This document shows, piece by piece, positions 24,178 to 31,101 of a DNA stretch of 33,861 nucleotides. This stretch comes from Hyphomicrobiales bacterium (lineage in GTDB: Bacteria > Pseudomonadota > Alphaproteobacteria > Rhizobiales > Beijerinckiaceae), in NCBI GenBank assembly GCA_027487245.1, contig JAIYDY010000088.1, forward strand, positions 1 through 33,861, read 5' to 3'. Position 1 is the first letter of the stretch. Each line of letters begins with the position of its first letter. The notes beneath the pieces are model-generated. The model was not told the origin of the DNA. It made no database searches and saw only the letters and a program-made list of their open reading frames with translations. A program made the translations under genes and the position numbers.

Positions 24178-25614
24178 TCAGCCCCGCGTATGGCCCCAGA
24201 AACGCTCCGGCGTCGCCAGCAATGGACGGAACCCGCCGCGGTCGAGCATCAGCTCGGCTTCGGCCTGCGCGGTCGCCAGCACCTTGTCCTCATTGACGAA
24301 CTGCGCCTTGCCATCCCGCATGGCGATGCGGCCATCGACAATCACGGTGGTGACATCGTTGCCGTTGGCAAAGCACACCAACCGGAACAGCGGCATGTGC
24401 AGTGGATACATGTGGGCCTTGTGCAGGTCGACGAGGATCACGTCAGCCTTCTTGCCGATTTCCAGCGACCCGATCTCGCGCTCCATGCCCACGGCCTTGG
24501 CAGCGTCGATGGTGGTCATTTCCAGCACCTTGCCCGGCGGCATCATCCTCGGATCGCGGAAGAAGGTGCGGTGGTAGTGCATGCACTGCTGCATGTGGCG
24601 GAACATGTCGCTGTTGCGGTCCGGCGCAGTGGCATCGGATCCGATGGCCACCGTCACGCCGGCATCGATCAGTTCGGGCGCGGGGCAGCGTCCCAGCACC
24701 GAGGCGATGGCACTGGGATTGTGGGCGATGCAGGTGCCGGTATCGGCACAGATCGCGATTTCCTCCGCCGTCAGGTTGGTCGAGTGTGACAGCAGCGCTT
24801 CCGGCCCGAGGATGCCCATTTCGTGCGCATAGGCGACCGATCCCTTGGTGTGCCCGTCCTGCGTGAACACCAGCCCGTGCTCGCGGGCCAGCGCGCTGGT
24901 CTTGATGGCCTGCGCCCGCGCCCGTGCCATGTCATCGGCGGACAGGTCCTTCGCGTGTTCCTCGCGCAGGGTGGGCGTGATCAGCGCGATGTTGAGGCGC
25001 TGTCCGTGGCTGCCATGCCAGCGGTCGATCAGCGTCTGGCAGGTGGCGAACTGCTGGTCGAAATCCACTGGCCAGGTTGTCGCCGTCGCGCCATCCCAGG
25101 TGCCGTAGGTCAGCGGATGCGGCGGGCGCGTGGGGCCGATGGCCACGATCGAGCGCGTCCCAACTTCGGCCACGCCGTCGCAATGGGCGTCCCCATAGAC
25201 AGGGTCGTCGGTACGCAGGATGGTGTCGCCGCCGCCCAGCAGCGACACGCCGGTGGTGACGCCGAAGCGCAGGCGCTCCAGTGACGCCAGCTGCGCTTCC
25301 GCCCGCCAGAACCCGGGCGTCGAGCCTTGCGTGTAGGTGTAGCCGCAGGCCTCATACCAGGCCTTGGAGTCGCCGCCGCCGAGCGTCTTGATGAAGCCAT
25401 GCCCGGCATGGGCGTGGGCATCGATGAAACCGGGCATCACGATCTGCCGCGAGGCGTCGATCATGGTCGGCGCGTTGTGCCGGGCCATGATTTCGGCTGT
25501 GGTGCCGATGTCGGTGATCCGGTCCCCTGTGATGGCGACAGCGCCGTCCTCGATGACGCGGCGTGACGGGTCCATGGTCACGACAATGCCGTTGGTGATC
25601 AGGATATCGGCCAT
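24178..25614 (-). CDS. Amidohydrolase family protein (TRZ/ATZ/cytosine-deaminase-like), substrate unknown
   Basis: A 478-residue metal-dependent amidohydrolase: N-terminal beta-sandwich start (ADILITNGIVVTMDP), metal motif GFIDAHAHAGHG (His67, His69), a later HSTNLT block, the catalytic-Asp strand AIGSDATAPDRNSDMF, and the C-terminal return KAVGMEREIGSLEIGKKADVILVDL. It resembles chlorohydrolase/deaminase relatives and is clearly different from the 8-oxoguanine deaminase next door. ATG 25614 has an excellent ribosome site (AAGGAG). It is the last gene of the ABC-transporter operon, 28 bp behind the ATPase gene, so it probably hydrolyses or deaminates the compound the transporter brings in. 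Confidence 0.85.
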   Translation of the reverse strand: MADILITNGIVVTMDPSRRVIEDGAVAITGDRITDIGTTAEIMARHNAPTMIDASRQIVMPGFIDAHAHAGHGFIKTLGGGDSKAWYEACGYTYTQGSTPGFWRAEAQLASLERLRFGVTTGVSLLGGGDTILRTDDPVYGDAHCDGVAEVGTRSIVAIGPTRPPHPLTYGTWDGATATTWPVDFDQQFATCQTLIDRWHGSHGQRLNIALITPTLREEHAKDLSADDMARARAQAIKTSALAREHGLVFTQDGHTKGSVAYAHEMGILGPEALLSHSTNLTAEEIAICADTGTCIAHNPSAIASVLGRCPAPELIDAGVTVAIGSDATAPDRNSDMFRHMQQCMHYHRTFFRDPRMMPPGKVLEMTTIDAAKAVGMEREIGSLEIGKKADVILVDLHKAHMYPLHMPLFRLVCFANGNDVTTVIVDGRIAMRDGKAQFVNEDKVLATAQAEAELMLDRGGFRPLLATPERFWGHTRG

Positions 25615-25642
25615 CTGGCTCTCCTTGGGTATGGAAGCCCGC

Positions 25643-27358
25643 TCACAGCCGCGCCCCGATCCGGTCGATGCGGGGAACGAGGGCGAGAAGTTCGCGGGTA
25701 TAGGGGTGCTGGGGCGCGTCGAACAGCGCCTCGCTGTCGTTGAACTCGACCACGCGCCCGGCCTGCATCACCGCAACCCGGTCGCAAATCTGGCGGATCA
25801 CCGCCAGATCATGGCTGATCAGCAGCAGGGTCAGGCCGGCGGTTTCGCGCAGGTCCTTCAGCAGGTTGAGCACCTGCGCCTGCACCGAGACATCGAGCGA
25901 CGAGGTCGGCTCGTCGCAGACCAGCAGGGTCGGCCGCGCGCCCAGCGCCCGCGCGATCGAGATGCGCTGGCGCTGACCACCCGAGAAGGCAAAGGGAAAG
26001 CGAGACGCGTGTGCCGGCTCCAGCCCGACGGCCTCCAGCAGCAGCTCCGCATCGGCTGAAGCCTCTGCAGCCGTCGTGGCAAGGCGATAGAACAGGATCG
26101 GTTCGGACAGGATCGAGCCCACGCGCATGCGCTGGTTGAGCGAGGCATACGGGTCCTGGAAGATCATCTGCAAGGCCTGGCTGCCGGTGCGGCGCACGCC
26201 ATCACCGGCCACCACCTGACCCTTGAACACCACCGAGCCGGCGGTCGGCCTGACCAGCCCTGCGACGACATTGGCCACGGTTGTCTTGCCCGAGCCGCTT
26301 TCGCCCACCAGCCCCATGACCTCGCCGCGCCGGATGCTGAACGAGACACCGTCCACCGCGCGGAAGGATTTTCCCTTTGCGCCGGGCAGCCAGCCGCGCG
26401 TCACATAGTCGACGCTGACCCCGCGAACCTCCAGCAGCGGCCCGTCATCCGCTCCGGTCCCTGCATCCGGCAGGCGGCTGGCAATGCGGCTGCGCGCCGC
26501 CCTGCCCCGCTCACCGGCGCTGTCATCGACAACCGCGAAACGCTCCAGCCTCGCCCCGAAGCGCGGCACGGCCGCCAGCAGGTTGCGCGTGTATTCATGT
26601 TGCGGGGAGGCCAGCACATCGGCGACACGGCCCTGCTCGACAGCCTTGCCGCGCCACATCACCGTGACCTGATCGGCTGTCTCCGCCACCACGCCCATGT
26701 TGTGCGTCACCAGCATCACGCCAAGCCCGCGCGCCGTGGCCAGATTCCGGATCAATGTCAGGATCTGGGCCTGGATCGAGACATCGAGCGCCGTGGTCGG
26801 CTCGTCGGCGCTCAGCAGGCGCGGCCCGCATGACAGCGCCGCCGCGATCACGACGCGCTGCCGCTGCCCGCCTGACAGCTCATGCGGATAGGCCCCCAGC
26901 CGCCGCTCCGGTTCGGGGATGCCGACATCGTGCAGCAGCGCCAGCGAGCGCACGCGCGCCTCGGCCTGACTGATGCCGAGATGGTGCCGCATCGTCTCGC
27001 CAAGCTGGCTCTCGATGGTGAAGAGCGGATTGAGGCTCGTCATCGGGTCCTGGAAGATCACGCCGATGTCGCGGCCAAGCGCCAGACCCTCGCCCTTGCC
27101 CGTCACCGGGTCGAGCAACACCCCGCCAACCCTGATGCGGCCGCCCGTGATCCGGCCCGGAGCCTCGATCAGCCCCAGCAGCGCGTTCGCCACCGTGGTC
27201 TTGCCTGCGCCTGACTCGCCAACGACCGCATGGATCTCGCCCGGCCTGATCACCAGTGACAGGTTGTCGACCGCGACAAGGCCCGGCCCCTCCGCCGCAG
27301 GGTAGGCGACGGTCAGGTTCTCGATGTCGAGAGAGGGCTGGCTGGCGGGCGTGGTCAT
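25643..27358 (-). CDS. Fused double ATPase of an oligopeptide/nickel-type ABC importer (DppD-DppF fusion type)
   Basis: A 571-residue protein with two complete ABC cassettes. First: Walker A GESGAGKT (47-54), signature LSGGQ (161-165), Walker B LLSADE (181-186). Second: GESGSGKT (352-359), FSGGQ (458-462), LLVCDE (478-483). Each ends with the extension typical of the Dpp/Opp group (SPQHEYTRNLLAAVP, APQHPYTRELLALVP). It powers uptake through the two permeases upstream. ATG 27358 overlaps the stop of the permease gene by four bases (ATGA), so translation is coupled. Confidence 0.93.
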   Translation of the reverse strand: MTTPASQPSLDIENLTVAYPAAEGPGLVAVDNLSLVIRPGEIHAVVGESGAGKTTVANALLGLIEAPGRITGGRIRVGGVLLDPVTGKGEGLALGRDIGVIFQDPMTSLNPLFTIESQLGETMRHHLGISQAEARVRSLALLHDVGIPEPERRLGAYPHELSGGQRQRVVIAAALSCGPRLLSADEPTTALDVSIQAQILTLIRNLATARGLGVMLVTHNMGVVAETADQVTVMWRGKAVEQGRVADVLASPQHEYTRNLLAAVPRFGARLERFAVVDDSAGERGRAARSRIASRLPDAGTGADDGPLLEVRGVSVDYVTRGWLPGAKGKSFRAVDGVSFSIRRGEVMGLVGESGSGKTTVANVVAGLVRPTAGSVVFKGQVVAGDGVRRTGSQALQMIFQDPYASLNQRMRVGSILSEPILFYRLATTAAEASADAELLLEAVGLEPAHASRFPFAFSGGQRQRISIARALGARPTLLVCDEPTSSLDVSVQAQVLNLLKDLRETAGLTLLLISHDLAVIRQICDRVAVMQAGRVVEFNDSEALFDAPQHPYTRELLALVPRIDRIGARL

Positions 27359-28323
27359 CCACGACCCCTCAGCTTGGGGTTGAAGCGGTCGCGCAGCCAG
27401 TCGCCAAGGACGTTGACCGCCAGCACGAGGATGACAAGCGTCAGCGCCGGAAACAGCGCGATCCACCAGATGCCGGAGAATACGAACTCATTGCCGATGC
27501 GGATCAGCGTGCCCAGCGAGGGATAGGTGGGCGGCATGCCGACGCCGAGGAACGACAGGGTTGCTTCGGTCAGCACCGCACCGGCCAGATTGATCGTGGC
27601 CAGCACCAGCACCGGGCCCATGACATTGGGCAGGATGTGGCGGAACATGATGCGCGCCGGGCTGAAGCCGATGACCCGCGCCGCCTTGATGTAGTCCTTG
27701 GCGCTTTCCACCATGGTGGCGGCCCGCACGGTGCGGGCATACTGCACCCATTCGTGGATGGTGATGGCCGCAATCAGGATCAGCGGTGCCAGCCTCGGGT
27801 TGGCGGCCTCCGGGATCAGGGCCCGCGCCAGCCCCGCCACCAGCAGCGCCAGCAGGATCGTCGGAAACGACAGGATGACATCGCCCATGCGCATGATGGC
27901 CGCATCGACCCGCCCCCCGACATAGCCCGCGACAAGACCGAGCGAGATGCCGATCAGCGCCGCGAGCAAAACTGCGCCGCCCCCGATCATCAGCGAGACC
28001 CGCGCGCCATAAAGGATCGCCGACAGCATGTCGCGGCCCTGGTTGTCAGTGCCGAGCAGAAAGCGCGGATCGCCGCCCTCGGCCCAGCGCGGCGGAATTT
28101 CGCTGTCCGCCAGGTTGTAGCTGGCCAGGTCGAGCGGGTTGGCCGGCGCGATCAGCGGCGCGAACGAGGCCGCGAGGATCATCGCAATGGCCACGAGGCT
28201 TGCGATCCAGACCGACAGCGGCGCTCCGGCCCGGCGCACCCGCAGCGCAAGGCCGGCACCGCGCCGGATGCGCAGCAGCCCCAGCACTGATTTGGCGATG
28301 CCTGCCAACCCCATGCTGCTCAT
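27355..28323 (-). CDS. ABC transporter permease, DppC/OppC type
   Basis: A 322-residue inner-membrane permease: OppC N-terminal helix (SLVAIAMILAASFAPLIAP), then NLADSEIPPRW ... LLGTDNQGRDMLSAILYGARVSL, which is the standard start of the permease core, about six helices in all, and the ATPase-contact region around LGVGMPPTYPSLG. ATG 28323 overlaps the stop of the DppB-type gene (ATGA). The open frame extends upstream over the DppB gene in another frame and is not real there. Confidence 0.93.
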   Translation of the reverse strand: MSSMGLAGIAKSVLGLLRIRRGAGLALRVRRAGAPLSVWIASLVAIAMILAASFAPLIAPANPLDLASYNLADSEIPPRWAEGGDPRFLLGTDNQGRDMLSAILYGARVSLMIGGGAVLLAALIGISLGLVAGYVGGRVDAAIMRMGDVILSFPTILLALLVAGLARALIPEAANPRLAPLILIAAITIHEWVQYARTVRAATMVESAKDYIKAARVIGFSPARIMFRHILPNVMGPVLVLATINLAGAVLTEATLSFLGVGMPPTYPSLGTLIRIGNEFVFSGIWWIALFPALTLVILVLAVNVLGDWLRDRFNPKLRGRG

Positions 28324-29288
28324 GCCCGCGACCTCAGACGTGGATCGACCATGGCGTAGACCACATCCACCAGCATGTTGATCACCACGAACAGGAAGCC
28401 GACGAAGAGCAGGTAGGCCGCCATCACCGGCAGGTCGACGAAGGAGACGGCCTGGATGAAGAGCAGGCCCATCCCCGGCCACTGGAACACCGTCTCGGTG
28501 ACGATGGCGAAAGCGATCAGCGAGCCGATCTGCAAGCCGGTCACGGTGATCACCGGCATCAGCGCGTTCTTCAGGGCCAGCCGGTAGTGGATATAGCCCG
28601 ATGGCAGGCCCCTCGCCCGCGCATAGCGGATGAAGTCGCTCGATAGCACGTCGATCATCTCCGAGCGCACCAGCCGCATGATCAGCGTGAGTTGGTAAAG
28701 CGACAGCGTGATCGCCGGCAGCACCAGCGAACGCCAGCCGCTGCCGGTGAGCAGGCCGGTCGACCACCAGCCGAGTTGCACCACCTCGCCGCGCCCGAAC
28801 GACGGCAGCATTTTCAGGGTCACGGCAAAGATCAGGATCAGCACGATGCCGGTCACGAAGGTCGGCGTCGAGATGCCGACCAGCGATACGGTCTGGATCA
28901 GCCGCGAGAGCAGGCCGTTGGGCCTGAGCGCCGAGACCACGCCCAGCGGAATACCCACGCCCAGCGAGATCAGCGTCGCGATCAGCACCAGTTCGAGCGT
29001 GGCCGGCAGGCGTTCGGCAATCAGTGCCGCCACCGGGCGCTGGTTGCGGAAACTGACGCCGAGATCGCCCTGCGCCACCCGCCCGACGAAGCGCGCGAAC
29101 TGGATCACGACCGGCTGGTCGAGCCCCAGCGCCACGCGCATTTCCGCCTTCTCGGCCTGGGTCGCATCCTCGCGCGCCATGATCGAGACCGGATCGCCGA
29201 CATAGCGGAACATCACGAAGGCCACTGCCGTGACCACGAGCATGACCAGCGCAGCCTGCATGAGGCGCGAACCGAGAACCCTCAGCAT
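28320..29288 (-). CDS. ABC transporter permease, DppB/OppB type
   Basis: A 322-residue permease with the DppB-type N-terminal helix (ALVMLVVTAVAFVMFRYVGDP), the segment LGLDQPVVIQFARFVGRVAQGDLGVSFRNQRPV that precedes the core, and the ATPase-contact loop DFIRYARARGLP followed by ALKNALMPVITV. Together with the DppC-type protein it forms the channel of the importer. Spacing to the binding-protein gene is 52 bp. The ligand cannot be read from the permease. Confidence 0.93.
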   Translation of the reverse strand: MLRVLGSRLMQAALVMLVVTAVAFVMFRYVGDPVSIMAREDATQAEKAEMRVALGLDQPVVIQFARFVGRVAQGDLGVSFRNQRPVAALIAERLPATLELVLIATLISLGVGIPLGVVSALRPNGLLSRLIQTVSLVGISTPTFVTGIVLILIFAVTLKMLPSFGRGEVVQLGWWSTGLLTGSGWRSLVLPAITLSLYQLTLIMRLVRSEMIDVLSSDFIRYARARGLPSGYIHYRLALKNALMPVITVTGLQIGSLIAFAIVTETVFQWPGMGLLFIQAVSFVDLPVMAAYLLFVGFLFVVINMLVDVVYAMVDPRLRSRA

Positions 29289-29340
29289 GCGGGCGCTTTC
29301 GCCATGATGTGTGGACCGCGCCCGCTGCCTCGCGCCGCGC

Positions 29341-30930
29341 TCACTTCACCTGCGCATACCAGAGTCGCACATACTCGTCGGCAAAGACGGGCACTTCGAC
29401 GCTGCGGCGCATGGCCCATGCCACCGGCTGCTGGTGCAGCGGGATAAAATAGGCCTCGTCACGGGTGATCTTGAACGCCTCGGTCATCATCGCCCGGCGC
29501 TTGGTCTCGTCGAGTTCGACAGCAGCCGATTTGGTCAGCGCATCGAGCTTCGGGTCGTTGAGGCCGTTGGGGTTGTTACCCCCGAACGCGCCTTCACGGC
29601 TGTGCAGGATGGCCGACAGAACCGAGAACCCGTCCATAGGAGGCAGCGTCGCCCAGCCCAGGATGTAGGCATCGCTCTCGCCCTTGTCGACGAGCGGGAA
29701 GTAGGTGGCACGGCTCTGGGTCTTGAGGTCGACCTGGACCCCGGCCCGCGTCCACATGGCCGCGATCGCCACGCAGGTCTGCTCGTCGGCGATGTAGCGG
29801 TCGTTCGAGCAGTCAAGCTTGGTCTTGAAGCCATTGGGATAGCCTGCCTCGGTCAGAAGCTGCCGGGCTTTTGCCGCATCGAAGGGCAGCGGCTTGTCGA
29901 TCTCGGCCGAATAGCCGGGGATCGGCGGGGCCACCATCGTGCCGACGGTGCGCGACTTGCCGCGCATGATCCGTGTCTGGATGGTGTTGAGGTCGATGGC
30001 GTGCCACAGCGCCTGCCTGACGCGCCTGTCCTTCATCGGGTTGGGCTTGCCCGGATCGCCGATCAGTTCGGCGCGGTGGTTGAGCCCGAGGAAGATCAGC
30101 CGGAGCGATGGCTCCTCGATCACCTTGAAGCCATCTGCAGCGCCGATGCGCGCCAGATCCTGGAGCGGGGCCGGCGCCATCATGTCGATCTCGCCGGAGA
30201 GCAGCGCCGCCACGCGGGTGGCATCGGAGCGGATCGGGCGGAATTCGATGCGGGTCAGGTTGTGTGCCGGCTTGTCCCACCAGGTGGGGTTGACCGTGAG
30301 GATGGTGCGGCTGTCAGGCTGGTAGGTCTCCAGCCGGAAAGGCCCCGTGCCGTTGGCATTGGTCGAGGCGAAGGTGGTGAGGTTCCGCGTCATGTTGCCG
30401 GGCGTGACGGCGTTATTCGCCTCCAGCCACTCCTTGTCCATGATGAAGATGCCGGACAGGTCGTTGAGCAGGAGCGGATAGGCCCCCTTCAGCACGAAAT
30501 CGACGGTGAAGGCGTCGACCTTCTCGGCGCGCTCGACGTTGGCGAGGTTGCCGCGCGCCCGTGCATCCGGATGCAGCAGGCGGGTGATCGAGGCCACCAC
30601 GTCGTCGGCGTTGAAGGCGTTGCCATTGTGGAAGGTCACGCCCTGCCGGAGCGTGAAGCGCCAGCGGTTCGGCTCGACGATGCGCCAGGCCGTGGCCAGC
30701 GCCGGCTCGATCTGCAGATCACGCCCACGCCGCACCAGCGGATCGTAGATGTGATGGTGCATGTTCGAGGTGAAGCTCTCGGTATGCGCGTAAGGGTCCA
30801 TCGTCGCGATGTCGCCTTGCGAGGACCAGCGCAGCGTGGTCGCCGTCGCAGGCAGGGCCGCAAGGCCAGCACCGGCGAGGCCGGCTGCGAGAAGTGATGC
30901 CTTGAGTGTGGTCCGGATTGTCGCGCGCAT
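29341..30930 (-). CDS. ABC transporter substrate-binding protein, family 5
   Basis: A 529-residue periplasmic binding protein of SBP family 5 (dipeptide, oligopeptide, nickel, opine and related). Signal peptide MRATIRTTLKASLLAAGLAG, cleavage near PATA; then the family start LRWSSQGDIATMDPYAH, LRQGVTFHNGNAFNADDVVASI, the hinge SDATRVAALLSGEIDMM, and AYILGWATLPP. ATG 30930 is preceded by GGGGGAGAA. First gene of the operon SBP, DppB, DppC, ATPase, amidohydrolase. The gene neighbourhood suggests a nitrogen-containing ligand; this is inference. Confidence 0.94.
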   Translation of the reverse strand: MRATIRTTLKASLLAAGLAGAGLAALPATATTLRWSSQGDIATMDPYAHTESFTSNMHHHIYDPLVRRGRDLQIEPALATAWRIVEPNRWRFTLRQGVTFHNGNAFNADDVVASITRLLHPDARARGNLANVERAEKVDAFTVDFVLKGAYPLLLNDLSGIFIMDKEWLEANNAVTPGNMTRNLTTFASTNANGTGPFRLETYQPDSRTILTVNPTWWDKPAHNLTRIEFRPIRSDATRVAALLSGEIDMMAPAPLQDLARIGAADGFKVIEEPSLRLIFLGLNHRAELIGDPGKPNPMKDRRVRQALWHAIDLNTIQTRIMRGKSRTVGTMVAPPIPGYSAEIDKPLPFDAAKARQLLTEAGYPNGFKTKLDCSNDRYIADEQTCVAIAAMWTRAGVQVDLKTQSRATYFPLVDKGESDAYILGWATLPPMDGFSVLSAILHSREGAFGGNNPNGLNDPKLDALTKSAAVELDETKRRAMMTEAFKITRDEAYFIPLHQQPVAWAMRRSVEVPVFADEYVRLWYAQVK

Positions 30931-30986
30931 GGTTCTCCCCCAAAAAGCTTCTCGTGCGGAACGCCTGATCACGCATCATGTGCCGC

Positions 30987-31005
30987 CTTGCCAAGACTAG
31001 GCAAG
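30987..31005 (-). promoter_or_regulatory. Inverted repeat upstream of the ABC operon, candidate operator
   Basis: CTTGCC (30987-30992), seven bases, GGCAAG (31000-31005) is a perfect 6-bp inverted repeat about 57 bases upstream of the binding-protein start codon. Its CTTG/CAAG ends recall CTTG-CA-CAAG in the puuD/uraH spacer, though spacing differs. It is placed where an operator or activator site would lie; it could also be a chance hairpin. Confidence 0.35.
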
Positions 31006-31065
31006 AAGCATTCCATTTGGCCAGTGCCCAGCGGCGCCGCGCATCGCCGCTGCGCGCATGGCAGG

Positions 31066-31101
31066 GCAATGCCGGACGCGGGGCCAGAGGCCCGGCATTG
31101 C
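31066..31101 (-). terminator. Hairpin terminator after the RTX gene
   Basis: GCAATGCCGG (31066-31075) pairs perfectly with CCGGCATTGC (31092-31101), and a second smaller stem (GGCC-AGA-GGCC, 31082-31092) lies inside. The structure begins directly after the minus-strand stop codon of the RTX gene. No T run is seen, so termination may rely on the stem, or it may protect the mRNA end. Confidence 0.6.

Noticed and set aside
29311..30897. 528-codon plus-strand open frame opposite the substrate-binding protein
   Set aside because: No signal peptide or domain; the minus frame is a complete family 5 binding protein with an excellent ribosome site.
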